In this document: positions 1 through 7,669 of the stretch, in pieces
Layout of the letters: each line of letters opens with the position of its first letter
Numbering within the stretch: the first letter of the stretch is position 1
NCBI GenBank assembly: GCA_025928435.1
Contig: JAICJM010000011.1
Span: 1-41,830, forward strand
DNA from: Thermoleophilia bacterium
Lineage (GTDB): Bacteria > Actinomycetota > Thermoleophilia > Gaiellales > JAICJC01
Direction: 5' to 3'
Length of the DNA stretch: 41,830 nucleotides
Program-made: the position numbers and the translations under genes
The notes under the pieces: model-generated
Told to the model about the DNA's origin: nothing
Seen by the model: only the letters and a program-made list of their open reading frames with translations
Databases searched by the model: none

Positions 1-769
1 AGTCGACGCCGACGGCCATGCCGATCAGCGTGATCACGATCGAGGTGTTGTCGTCGATGGGGAAGATGTGGCTGGGGATGGCGACGAGGCCGATCGTCGC
101 GATGACGGCCGAGATGGCCATCAGCACCGGGACGCCGGCGGTGATCAGGGCGCCGAAGGCGATCACGAGGATCAGCAGCGTCACGGGTAGGGACAGCGTC
201 TCGGCCCGCTTCAGGTCGTTGTTCAGGAACTTGTCGATGGCCGAACCGACGCTGGCGTCGCCGAACTCCTCGATGCGCAGCTCGGGATGGGCCTGCCGGG
301 CGGCGGCGATCGCCTTCTGCACCGGGGCGACCCGGTCGCCGGCGGTGGCCTTGTCGCCCTTGATGTCGAACTCGACGAGCGCCGAGTGGCCGTCCTTCGA
401 GACGAGGTTGGCCCCGCCCTTGTCGGTGGCCGCCTTGACGTTGCGGACGACGTCGACCCCCGCCACGCGGGCGCGGACGTCGCGGATCGCGGCGGCGAAC
501 GCCGGATCCGACGCCTTCAGGGTCGGGCTCGAGATGAGCGCCTCCTCCTGGGCCGGCTTGGGGAAGTGTCGTTCGAGCGTCTTCTCCGCGCGGCCCGACT
601 GGCCGGTGTACTGATCGGCGTCGGTCAGCTTGTTCGTGCTCACCATCCCGCCGATGACGACGGACGCGATCACGAACGCGAGCCAGCCGGCCAGGACCGA
701 TTTCTTGTGCCGTGCGCTCCAGCTGCCGACGCGGGCGGCGACTCCTCGTGTGCTCCCTGCACGCAACAT
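1..769 (-). CDS. MMPL/RND family transporter, N-terminal part (cut by window edge)
   Basis: Inner-membrane transporter of the MMPL/RND superfamily, likely exporting lipids or hydrophobic compounds by proton-motive force; the substrate cannot be told. The visible 256 residues start with a short basic stretch and a first membrane helix (WLAFVIASVVIGG, about residues 28-45), then a large extracytoplasmic loop (about 45-180) and the next helices (TLLILVIAFGALITAGVPVL and following). The visible part ends in GMAVGVD, the start of the conserved GxxVDY helix of MMPL proteins. The ATG at 767-769 is preceded by an AAGGAG ribosome site. The remaining two thirds lie outside the window. Upstream, 797-813, is an inverted repeat (ACCGGG-5-CCCGGT) that could be an operator. 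Confidence 0.88.
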   Translation of the reverse strand, partial: MLRAGSTRGVAARVGSWSARHKKSVLAGWLAFVIASVVIGGMVSTNKLTDADQYTGQSGRAEKTLERHFPKPAQEEALISSPTLKASDPAFAAAIRDVRARVAGVDVVRNVKAATDKGGANLVSKDGHSALVEFDIKGDKATAGDRVAPVQKAIAAARQAHPELRIEEFGDASVGSAIDKFLNNDLKRAETLSLPVTLLILVIAFGALITAGVPVLMAISAVIATIGLVAIPSHIFPIDDNTSIVITLIGMAVGVD

Positions 770-796
770 GGTGATTTGACTCCTTGTGAGGTGAAG

Positions 797-813
797 ACCG
801 GGACGCGCCCGGT
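797..813. promoter_or_regulatory. Inverted repeat upstream of the MMPL gene
   Basis: Perfect 6-bp arms ACCGGG and CCCGGT around ACGCG, 28 bp before the MMPL start codon. Such transporters are often controlled by local repressors, but no binding protein can be assigned and in GC-rich DNA an arm of this length may be chance. Confidence 0.25.
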
Positions 814-1032
814 GTGATGCGGACAGACTCGCCCTCTGCAGGCGGCGTCGCAGTGGGGCGGACAGGTGGGCGTCGGGTGGCCACCACCTCGGCCCGCGTG
901 GGGTTACCCGCACCGGAGCCGGGCGGCTGCTTCACGCCCGAACGCCGGTTGGCTCCACCGCGGTCGGGCCGTGTTCCGGCCAGGCTACGAGGAGCGGTTC
1001 ACCCCCACCGAGAACACCGACCTGGAGCAGAC

Positions 1033-1248
1033 ATGAACCCCACCGACGAACTCATCCGGAGATCCCGCCGGCGCGAGCTGGCCCACCGCCGCAGCTGCGG
1101 CATCGATGTGCGCCTGATCTGGGACCCCGCCGGCGACGACCTCACCGTCGAGGTTCGCGACGGCGCCGCCGCCGCCCTCGTGGTGGCCGTGGGCGAGCGC
1201 GCGCCGCTCGACGTCTTCCGCCACCCGTACGCCTACGCGGCGGCATGA
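1033..1248 (+). CDS. Small hypothetical protein, 71 aa
   Basis: Short soluble protein with no recognised domain. It has a basic N-terminal segment (LIRRSRRRELAHRR) and then a short beta-rich segment (VRLIWDPAGDDLTVEV) ending near a PYAYAAA tail. The ATG at 1033 has a GGAG ribosome site 5 nt upstream; a longer frame back to 814 has no such signal and looks noncoding. It lies alone between the divergent MMPL gene and the receiver gene. The middle segment resembles small actinobacterial proteins of unknown function seen near regulators, but this is a weak impression. Confidence 0.55.
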   Translation: MNPTDELIRRSRRRELAHRRSCGIDVRLIWDPAGDDLTVEVRDGAAAALVVAVGERAPLDVFRHPYAYAAA

Positions 1249-1316
1249 ACGCCTTCGCGGGAAAGGGTGTGGCTACCCGTATCGCCTGGAAACACCGGGT
1301 ATGCGACGATGATCGC

Positions 1317-1670
1317 GTGCCGCTGCGCGTCCTGATCGTCGACGATCACCCCGGCTTCCGCGCCCGGGCCCGGGCGCTGCTCGAGTCGGAGGGATTCGAG
1401 GTCGTCGGCGAGGCCGGCGACGGCGACGAGGCTGTGCGGATCGCCCGGGAGCTCGAGCCGGACGTCGTCCTCCTCGACGTGCAGCTCCCGGACACGGACG
1501 GCTTCGCCGTCGCGAACGCGGTCACCGGCGACGGCGGCCACGTCCAGGTCGTGCTCACCTCGAGCCGGGACGGCAGCGACTTCGGCGCGCTGGTCGGCTC
1601 GTGCGGCGCGTGCGGGTTCATCGCCAAGGCGGAGCTGTCCGGCGCGCGGGTGGCGGCGCTGCTTCGGTGA
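1317..1670 (+). CDS. Stand-alone response regulator receiver protein (no output domain)
   Basis: A single CheY-like receiver domain of 117 residues. Visible landmarks are the acidic pair in LIVDDHP, the phosphorylatable Asp in VVLLDVQLPDTDG, the Thr/Ser of VVLTSS and the Lys of GFIAKAEL. Sequence flavour is that of NarL-type receivers (HPGFRARARALLESEGFEVVGEAGDG), but it stops where the LuxR-type DNA-binding domain would begin. Chosen start is the GTG at 1317, directly before the first beta strand. Its last codons overlap the start of the histidine kinase gene (GTGA at 1667-1670), so the two are translationally coupled and very probably cognate. With no DNA-binding part, output must go through another protein. 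Confidence 0.85.
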   Translation: MPLRVLIVDDHPGFRARARALLESEGFEVVGEAGDGDEAVRIARELEPDVVLLDVQLPDTDGFAVANAVTGDGGHVQVVLTSSRDGSDFGALVGSCGACGFIAKAELSGARVAALLR

Positions 1671-4315
1671 GAGGTCGCCGCGTCACGGTCGCCGTGGTGG
1701 CGGCGCTCGTCCTCGCAACAGTCGCCGTGTCCGAGGTCGAGGCGACGACCCACATCCACAAGAACGGGGACGTGTACCTCGGCTTCGGCCTCCCGGTGGT
1801 ATGGGCATTCGTGATCGCCGGGCTGATCGCCCTCCGGAGGCGGCCGGGCAACCGCACCGGCGTCCTCATGATCGCCATCGGCTTCGGCTGGCTGACGTCG
1901 GCCTTCACCGACGGACGCAACGATCTCGTGTTCACGCTCGGCATGCTGCTCTCGAACATCTGGCCGGGCCTGATGCTCCACCTCCTGCTGTCCTATCCGA
2001 GCGGCACGCTCGACCGCCGCTCACGGATCATCGTGACGGCCGGCTACATCGACACGCTCGGCGTCTCGCTGCTCCTGATCCCGTTCTCGCAGCCCCGCAC
2101 CGACGGCCAGGGCGCGAGCCTCCGGTCGGCCGACAACCTGCTGCTCGTCTCGCACCAGAAGACGCTGATCGAGGTCATTCAGGTGATCGCGTTCGTCGTC
2201 GCGCTCGTCGTGCTGGCCGCGGCGCTCGTCGTCCTCGCGCAGCGCTGGCGCGCGGCCTCTTCGGCGATGCGCCGGGTGCTCGCGCCGATGTACCTGACCG
2301 GCGCCATCGCGATCGGCGTGACGCTCCTCGTGGTGGCGATCCTCCAGGTCGCGGGCGTGGTCGGCAACATGATCACCTTCTACGCCTTCTCCATCTCGTT
2401 CACCGCGATCCCGATCGGCTACCTGTTCGGGATCCTGCGGACGCGGCTCGACCGCGGCAGCGCCGTCCAGACCCTGGTGGCGACCCTGCGCGACCAGCGC
2501 ACGACCGGCGGCCTGCGAGACGCGCTTCGGGTCGCCCTCAGCGACCCGACGCTCGAGGTCGCCTACCGGCGCGCGGGGACGGACGAGTACGTGGACGCGA
2601 GCGGCGAGCGGGTCGAGCTGCCCGCGGGCGCCGGCGACCGGGTGGTGACGGAGATCGAGCACGACGGCGAGGTCGTCGCCGTGCTCCTGCACGCTCCGGT
2701 TCCGCCCGAGGAGACGGGCCTGATCGACGACGTGTGCGGCCCGGCCGCGATGGCGATCGAGAACGAGCGGCTCCAGGCCGGCCTGCGGGCGCAGATCCAG
2801 GAGGTGACCGCATCGGAGCGGCGGCTGCGCGACGTGCTCGAGAACGTCCACCTCATGGCCGTGAGCCTCGACCTCGAGGGGCGGATCACGTTCGCGAACC
2901 AGCATCTGGCCGACGTGACCGGGTGGACACGCGAGGAGCTCGTCGGCAGCACCTGGCTCGAGCGGTTCCCGGCCGGCGACCCGCACTTCCTCGACCGCGT
3001 CCGCGAGGAGCGGATCCTCGTCCACGACGAGATGCCGCTCGCCACCCGGGCCGGCGAGGTGCGGTCGATCTCCTGGAGCAACACGCTCGACCGCGACGCC
3101 GCCGGGCGGGTGGTCGGCTCGACCAGCATCGGCGAGGACGTCACCGACCGCAACCGCGGCGTGCGCCAGGAGGAGGCGCTGCGCAGGCTCGCGACGATGG
3201 TCGCCGGGGCCGCGCGCCCGGACGAGATCTTCGCCGCCGTCTGCGAGGAGGTGGCGCGCCTGCTGGGAGGGCAGACCGGCAACCTGATCCGCTTCGGGTC
3301 CGGATCGGGCACCGGCACCGTGGTCGCCGGCTGGAGCGAGCACGAGGGGATCCCGATGCCGATCGGCTCGGAACTCGTCTTCGACGGGCCGACCGCGATC
3401 ACGGAGGTCATCCGCACCGGCCGCCCCGCCCGCATCGACGACTACGCGGGGCTCGGAGGTGAGCTCGCCGAGCGGCTGCGGGAGCTGGGGGTGCACTCAT
3501 CGGTGGCCGCTCCCGTCGCCGCCGACAACCGCCTGTGGGGGGCGATCATCGTCTCGACGAGGGGCGACGCCAGCCTGGCCCGCGACGCCGAGGCGCGCAT
3601 CGGACAGTTCGCCGAGGTGGTCGCGCTGTGCCTGTCGAGCACCGAGGCGCGGGCGCAGCTGGCCGCGTCGCGGGCTCGCATCGTGGCCGCCGGCGACGCC
3701 GAGCGGCGGCGGCTGGAGCGCAACCTGCACGACGGCGCCCAGCAGCGGCTCGTCGCCCTGTCGCTCGCGCTGCGCATGGCACGGGCAACGGTCGCGGCCG
3801 ATCACCCGGCCGCGGAGCTGCTCGACTCGGCCGGGCAGGAGCTGATGCAGGCGCTCGAGGAGCTGCGCGAGCTGGCCCGCGGCATCCACCCGGCGGTGCT
3901 GAGCGACCAGGGCCTGCGCGCGGCGCTCGGCGCCGTGACCGGCCGCTCGCCCGTACCGGTGCACCTCGACGTCCAGCTGGGGGCGGAGCTGCCGCCGCCG
4001 GTGGAGGCCGCGGCGTACTACGTCGTCGCGGAGTCGCTCACGAACATCGCCAAGTACGCGGGGGCGTCCATGGTCGAGGTGACCGTCTGCTCCGATGACG
4101 GCGCGGCGAGGGTGGACGTGCGCGACGACGGCGTGGGCGGCGCGGATCCCGGCGCCGGCACGGGACTGCGCGGGCTGGCCGACCGGGTCGACGCGCTCGG
4201 CGGCGTGCTGCACGTCTCGAGCCCCGTCGGCGCCGGCACGACGGTGACCGCCGAGCTCCCGCTCGCGACTCCCGGCCCGGAGCCGGTCGCCACCCCGCTC
4301 GGCGCGGCCATCTAG
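1667..4315 (+). CDS. Membrane histidine kinase, PAS-GAF-HisKA_3-HATPase (NarL/LiaS type)
   Basis: Sensor kinase of 882 residues. About eight hydrophobic segments occupy residues 5-255, followed by a weak GAF-like stretch, a PAS domain (about 385-505, FANQHLADVTGWTREELVG), a GAF domain (about 510-665), the dimerisation/phosphoacceptor domain of the HisKA_3 family (ERRRLERNLHDGAQQRL, His688) and a HATPase_c domain (ESLTNIAKYA for the N box, DVRDDGVGGAD for G1, GTGLRGLADRV for G2). Start is the GTG overlapping the receiver gene's TGA. HisKA_3 kinases normally pair with NarL-type regulators, which agrees with the adjacent receiver even though that lacks its DNA-binding half. The stop codon lies in a CTAG shared with the convergent XRE gene, leaving no intergenic terminator. 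Confidence 0.9.
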   Translation: MRGRRVTVAVVAALVLATVAVSEVEATTHIHKNGDVYLGFGLPVVWAFVIAGLIALRRRPGNRTGVLMIAIGFGWLTSAFTDGRNDLVFTLGMLLSNIWPGLMLHLLLSYPSGTLDRRSRIIVTAGYIDTLGVSLLLIPFSQPRTDGQGASLRSADNLLLVSHQKTLIEVIQVIAFVVALVVLAAALVVLAQRWRAASSAMRRVLAPMYLTGAIAIGVTLLVVAILQVAGVVGNMITFYAFSISFTAIPIGYLFGILRTRLDRGSAVQTLVATLRDQRTTGGLRDALRVALSDPTLEVAYRRAGTDEYVDASGERVELPAGAGDRVVTEIEHDGEVVAVLLHAPVPPEETGLIDDVCGPAAMAIENERLQAGLRAQIQEVTASERRLRDVLENVHLMAVSLDLEGRITFANQHLADVTGWTREELVGSTWLERFPAGDPHFLDRVREERILVHDEMPLATRAGEVRSISWSNTLDRDAAGRVVGSTSIGEDVTDRNRGVRQEEALRRLATMVAGAARPDEIFAAVCEEVARLLGGQTGNLIRFGSGSGTGTVVAGWSEHEGIPMPIGSELVFDGPTAITEVIRTGRPARIDDYAGLGGELAERLRELGVHSSVAAPVAADNRLWGAIIVSTRGDASLARDAEARIGQFAEVVALCLSSTEARAQLAASRARIVAAGDAERRRLERNLHDGAQQRLVALSLALRMARATVAADHPAAELLDSAGQELMQALEELRELARGIHPAVLSDQGLRAALGAVTGRSPVPVHLDVQLGAELPPPVEAAAYYVVAESLTNIAKYAGASMVEVTVCSDDGAARVDVRDDGVGGADPGAGTGLRGLADRVDALGGVLHVSSPVGAGTTVTAELPLATPGPEPVATPLGAAI

Positions 4316-5613
4316 GCGGGTTTGGCGGCGCCGACGTCGGGGCGGGCGCGGAGCGCCTCGAGTGCGGCCTCGAGGTTGCCGGCACCCTCCTCGACGCGGG
4401 AGAGCGTCTCGTACGCGCGGGCGACGTAGTGCGGCGCGGCCCGATCGGCCATGAGCCGGACGGCCTCCTGGCACAGGTCGCGGGCGTCGTCGAGCCTGCC
4501 CTCGGCCAGCGCGACCTCGGCCAGGACGGCATAGGCCATGCCCGCCGACCCCGGCTCGGTCGCCTCGCTGCGCTTCACGGACGCCTCGGCGTGGCACTTG
4601 GCGGCGGCGAGGTCGCGCGCGGCCAGGGCGGCACGGGCGCGCTCGTAGCTGAGGAGCGCGAGCTCGACGGGCGCCTCCTCGGTGACGACCGCGGCGGCCT
4701 GGTTGAGATGCTCGGCGGCGTCCGCGGCCTGGCCCTGGTCGAGCAGCACGCCGGCGATCAGCAGGTGGGCCCGTCCCTGCGCCCGCAGCTCCTCGCCCCG
4801 CTCCATGCGGGTGAGGACCCGGTGCGCGTACATCTCGGCGATGCGCGGCTGGCCCTGCTCGGCATAGGTGCGGGCGAGCGCCCAGTCGAGCCGGATCAGG
4901 TTGGCGGCGTCGATCTCGTGCTCGTGCCGCAGCACCCGCCGCAGCACCTGCTCGGCGTCGGCGAAGCGGCCGCGGTCGGTGTAGGCGTTCGCGAGGTAGG
5001 ACCCGAACTGCACCATGAGGGCCGCGTCGACGGGCGTGTCCGCCACCTCGTCGAAGGCCGTCTGCAGCACCGCGGCCGCCTGGATCAGGTCGCCGGTGCC
5101 GGAATGGGCCCGTCCCAGGGCCCGGTAGAGGGCGGGCCGCTCGCGCGCGCTCGGCGTCGGCCCGCAGACACGGGCCTGCTCCAGCAGCTCGACTGCGCGC
5201 GCCTCGTCCCCACCGTCGAGGGCCAGGAGGCCGAGGTACTCGAGCACGCGGCTCTCGGCCCGCTGGTCGTTCAGCGATCGCGCCCCGGCGAGCAGGGACT
5301 CGAGATCAGCCTGAGCGCGAGGATCCCCGAGCCGCGCGGCCACCTCGGCGGCGGCCAGGTCGGCCTCGCTGACGCGTCCGTCGAGCGAGCGCCCGAGCAG
5401 CTCCTCGATCGACGTGTCGAGCCTGCGGGCGAGCTCGGCGAGGATCGTGAGCGACGCGACCCGGTCGCCCGACTCGACCCGTGAGAGGTATGACGGCGAG
5501 CATCCGGGGAACGAGATCTGCCGCAGCGACAGCCCTCTGCGCTCCCGCAGGGTGCGGAGACGGGCCCCCAGAGCTTTCGGATCGGGCACATGGGTAGGTC
5601 GGGCTCGGCCCAT
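4312..5613 (-). CDS. XRE-family regulator with TPR-like repeats
   Basis: Cytoplasmic DNA-binding regulator of 433 residues. An N-terminal XRE helix-turn-helix (about 12-65: LGARLRTLRERRGLSLRQIS, YLSRVESGDRVAS, LARRLDTSIEELLG) is followed by some 350 residues of helical, Ala/Leu/Glu-rich TPR-like repeats (for example YLGLLALDGGDEARAVELLEQA). This layout resembles TPR-linked XRE regulators that sense peptides or partner proteins; the ligand is unknown. The ATG at 5613 is preferred because a good promoter places the transcription start at that codon; in-frame alternatives are ATG 5625 and TTG 5649. Its stop overlaps the kinase stop in a palindromic CTAG. Confidence 0.85.
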   Translation of the reverse strand: MGRARPTHVPDPKALGARLRTLRERRGLSLRQISFPGCSPSYLSRVESGDRVASLTILAELARRLDTSIEELLGRSLDGRVSEADLAAAEVAARLGDPRAQADLESLLAGARSLNDQRAESRVLEYLGLLALDGGDEARAVELLEQARVCGPTPSARERPALYRALGRAHSGTGDLIQAAAVLQTAFDEVADTPVDAALMVQFGSYLANAYTDRGRFADAEQVLRRVLRHEHEIDAANLIRLDWALARTYAEQGQPRIAEMYAHRVLTRMERGEELRAQGRAHLLIAGVLLDQGQAADAAEHLNQAAAVVTEEAPVELALLSYERARAALAARDLAAAKCHAEASVKRSEATEPGSAGMAYAVLAEVALAEGRLDDARDLCQEAVRLMADRAAPHYVARAYETLSRVEEGAGNLEAALEALRARPDVGAAKPA

Positions 5614-5620
5614 TCGCCAG

Positions 5621-5649
5621 AGCATAACAATCGGTTTGTCATGCCTCAA
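5621..5649 (-). promoter_or_regulatory. Sigma-A-like promoter of the XRE-TPR gene, leaderless
   Basis: On the minus strand TTGAGG (5644-5649) is followed after 17 bp by TATGCT (5621-5626). Seven nucleotides separate the -10 box from the ATG at 5613, so the mRNA should begin at or next to the start codon. No Shine-Dalgarno is present. Confidence 0.65.
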
Positions 5650-5756
5650 CGCACACCACCGGATTGGTATATGTTGCCTAATCCCAACCGGTCGGACCGC
5701 AATAATTGTCGCCTCCGGCGCGACCGCTGTGGAATTGAACCGGCTTCCAGAGCGGA

Positions 5757-6170
5757 TTAGAGGTGGTGACGGGCGCGGTCGAGGTGCTCGAGCAGCTGCT
5801 CGCGCTCGGCCCGGACGGCCACGAGCGCGGCCATGAGCCGCTCCTCGCCCGCCGGCTGCAGCCGGACGAGCACGGTGCGCGCGTCCGCGTCACCGGTCGC
5901 GCGGACGACGAGGCCAGCCGCCTCGGCCCGGTCGACGAGTTCGGTGACCGAGCTCTGGGCCAGCTGCAGGTCGTCGCTCAGCTGTCCGATCGAGCGGGTC
6001 TCGCTCCCGTCGGGCGCGCCCTTGACGGTCAGGAGCAGCAGGTAGCGCTGGGGCGTGAGGCCGGCCTGGCGGACGCCGGCGTCGCCGTGGGCCTGGAACC
6101 GCCGCAGCTGGCGCCGGAACTCGGCCGCCTGGAGCACCTCGTCCTTCGTGATCGGCCCGGAGTCCAACAC
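5757..6170 (-). CDS. MarR-family transcriptional regulator
   Basis: A 137-residue winged-helix regulator of typical MarR length. After an N-terminal helix (EVLQAAEFRRQLRRFQ) come LTPQRYLLLLTVKG, the recognition region QLSDDLQLAQSSVTELVDRAEAAGLV and the wing VRATGDADARTVLVRLQPAGEERL, ending in a dimerisation helix. It likely represses itself and a transporter or catabolic gene in response to a phenolic or other small ligand. The GTG at 6168-6170 is chosen: TAGGAT lies 7 nt upstream, giving a leaderless message, and the longer frame upstream lacks coding character. A 13-bp palindrome at 6209-6221 is a candidate operator. Confidence 0.85.
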   Translation of the reverse strand: MLDSGPITKDEVLQAAEFRRQLRRFQAHGDAGVRQAGLTPQRYLLLLTVKGAPDGSETRSIGQLSDDLQLAQSSVTELVDRAEAAGLVVRATGDADARTVLVRLQPAGEERLMAALVAVRAEREQLLEHLDRARHHL

Positions 6171-6177
6171 GAGGCCA

Positions 6178-6221
6178 ATCCTACGGCCTCGGCTCGCGGA
6201 CGTACAGCATCGGACTCCGAT
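6178..6221 (-). promoter_or_regulatory. marR-type promoter (-10 TAGGAT) and palindromic operator
   Basis: The -10 box TAGGAT (minus strand, 6178-6183) stands 7 nt before the GTG start. At 6209-6221 is ATCGGA-C-TCCGAT, a perfect palindrome with a one-base centre, located where a repressor would cover the region just upstream of the -35 element. MarR proteins usually bind such palindromes in their own promoters; that link is inferred. Confidence 0.5.
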
Positions 6222-6396
6222 ATGGCATCCGGGCGCCTCCGACCGGTTGACCGCGATCACACACCGGCCGTGATCGGCCGCAACGACCGTCCCGGGTGAG
6301 GCGCCTAGCCTGGGCAAGCGTCGGGGTCCGCGCGGTCGGACCCTCACGTTGGACCCCGGACGGCGAGGGGTCGGCGACGGCCGGCCCCTCGTCCCG

Positions 6397-7074
6397 TTAC
6401 GGACGTCCGCCGGCCAGGACGTCGGTCCCGAGGGCCGCCCGTCCCTCGAGCAGCGCGGGCGTGGCCACGATCCGTCCGCGCGCAAGCCGCACGGCGCCCC
6501 GCTCCTGCTCCTGCTTGAGGACACGGTTCACCGTCTCGCGGGTCGTCCCCGAGAGCCCGGCCAGGTGCTCCTGGCTGAGCGGGATGGTGACCTCGGATGT
6601 CGCCAGGTCGCCGTAGAGGGCGGCCAGCTGGATCAGGTGGGCGCGCACGCGCACGGCGACCGGGGTGTACAGGGCCTCGACCAGCCGGTCGGTCGTGACG
6701 ATCACCTGCGTCACGAGCACCTGCTCGACGGCGTCGCGCACCTCGGGGTGCGCGGCCCGCAGCTGCAGGAATGCGGAGCGCGAGATCGCGAGCGTCTCCG
6801 CCCGCTCGAGCGCGACCACGGTCGCCGTCCGGCGGCCGTCGGGGCTCAGCACCGCCAGCAGCCCGAACACGTCGCCGGGGCCGTGCAGCGAGACGGTGGC
6901 GGCGTCCCCGAGCGGCGTGATGACGCGGGCGGCGAACCGCCCCGCCTCCACCCGGTGCAGGCTGTCGCCCGGATCGTCGCGGTGGAAGACGACCTCGCCT
7001 CGATCGAATCGCCTACGCCGCCCCGCCCGTCGCAGTTCCTGCTCGGGAACCGCCCCGAAGACGTCTGAACCCAC
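6397..7074 (-). CDS. Crp/Fnr-family transcriptional regulator
   Basis: A 225-residue two-domain regulator: an N-terminal cyclic-nucleotide-binding beta-roll (about 5-120, GEVVFHRDDPGDSLHRVEAGRF, GPGDVFGLLAVLSPDGRRTATV) and a C-terminal Crp-type winged helix (about 145-215, IPLSQEHLAGLSGTTRETVNRVLKQ). The phosphate-binding cassette is not the canonical cAMP-binding FGExAL.xxxxRxA, so ligand binding is doubtful although the fold is clear; there are no Fnr-type iron-sulfur cysteines. The GTG start at 7072-7074 follows TAGAGT by 6 nt (leaderless). A near-consensus CRP site at 7095-7110 covers the -35 element and suggests autorepression. Confidence 0.88.
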   Translation of the reverse strand: MGSDVFGAVPEQELRRAGRRRRFDRGEVVFHRDDPGDSLHRVEAGRFAARVITPLGDAATVSLHGPGDVFGLLAVLSPDGRRTATVVALERAETLAISRSAFLQLRAAHPEVRDAVEQVLVTQVIVTTDRLVEALYTPVAVRVRAHLIQLAALYGDLATSEVTIPLSQEHLAGLSGTTRETVNRVLKQEQERGAVRLARGRIVATPALLEGRAALGTDVLAGGRP

Positions 7075-7080
7075 GTGCCG

Positions 7081-7110
7081 ACTCTACTTCATCGTGTGAC
7101 CGATGTCACT
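7081..7110 (-). promoter_or_regulatory. crp-type gene promoter with overlapping CRP/FNR site
   Basis: Minus strand: GTGACA (7104-7109), 17 bp, TAGAGT (7081-7086), then 6 nt to the GTG start. Overlapping the -35 box, 7095-7110 reads TGTGA-N6-TCACT, nine of ten matches to the enterobacterial CRP half-sites TGTGA/TCACA. The inner core is a perfect GTGAC-CGAT-GTCAC inverted repeat. Confidence 0.65.
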
Positions 7111-7152
7111 GACCCTCACAGCTTTCGGTCAACGGCTGTCCGCCCGCCACCC

Positions 7153-7165
7153 GGGGTCAGACCCC
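7153..7165. repeat. Dispersed 13-bp palindrome, copy 1 (GGGGTC-A-GACCCC)
   Basis: Perfect six-base arms around a single A, in the gap between the divergent Crp and cyclic-nucleotide-binding genes. The same 13-mer recurs at 37357-37369, a 12-base version at 25445-25456, and architecture-matched variants at 12083-12116 and 22423-22459. Confidence 0.6.
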
Positions 7166-7223
7166 TTTTGGCGGGTCCGCGCCGCTCCCGGCAATCCGCA
7201 TCACCCCGCGCAGCCCGTACCGG

Positions 7224-7229
7224 TATCAT
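7224..7229 (+). promoter_or_regulatory. -10 box of the cyclic-nucleotide-binding protein / tRNA-synthetase operon
   Basis: TATCAT (5 of 6 to TATAAT) ends 6 nt before the GTG start at 7236, indicating a leaderless transcript that probably continues into gltX, cysS, rlmB and yacP. No clear -35 hexamer is seen. Confidence 0.5.
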
Positions 7230-7235
7230 CACGCC

Positions 7236-7661
7236 GTGCCTTCGACCGACCCCAAGCTCGACCTGATCGCGGCCGTGCCCCTCTTCTCCGGGCTGAACCG
7301 GCGCGAGGTCGAGTTCCTGGGCAAGCTCATGGACGAGGTGGACGTGTCCGACGGGAAGGTGTTGACGCGTGAGGGCGCCTCCGGCGGCGAATTCTTCATC
7401 GTGCTCGACGGGACGGTGCGCATCGAGCGCAACCGGAACGAGATCAACCGCCTCGGCGAGGGCGACTTCCTGGGCGAGATCGCGCTCATCGACCAGGGCA
7501 AGCGGACGGCGACCGCGATCGCCGACGGCCCCGTCCGACTGATGGTGTTGACGACGTCCGGGTTCGCCTCGATGCTGAGCCAGAACCCCGGCGTCGAGTC
7601 GAAGATCCTGCGCGTGCTCGCCCAGCGGGTGCGCGACCTGCAGCCGACCGCGCCCGACTGA
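7236..7661 (+). CDS. Cyclic nucleotide-binding domain protein (stand-alone)
   Basis: A single cNMP-binding beta-roll of 141 residues with no DNA-binding or channel domain. Features are VPLFSGLNRREVEFLGKL at the start, GKVLTREGASGGEFFIVLDGTVRI, and a recognisable cassette GEGDFLGEIALIDQGKRTATAIA that keeps the FLGEIAL and R-T-A positions of true cyclic-nucleotide binders better than the neighbouring Crp/Fnr protein. It may bind a nucleotide and act on a partner; no partner is evident. The GTG start is 6 nt from a TATCAT -10 box. The gene ends 8 nt before gltX, so it leads that operon. Confidence 0.82.
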   Translation: MPSTDPKLDLIAAVPLFSGLNRREVEFLGKLMDEVDVSDGKVLTREGASGGEFFIVLDGTVRIERNRNEINRLGEGDFLGEIALIDQGKRTATAIADGPVRLMVLTTSGFASMLSQNPGVESKILRVLAQRVRDLQPTAPD

Positions 7662-7669
7662 CGGATGCC

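Noticed and set aside
2021..3496. 491-codon minus-strand frame opposite the histidine kinase
   Set aside because: Composition is typical of antisense shadow in high-GC DNA (Arg, Asp, His rich) and the plus strand has clear PAS, GAF and kinase motifs.
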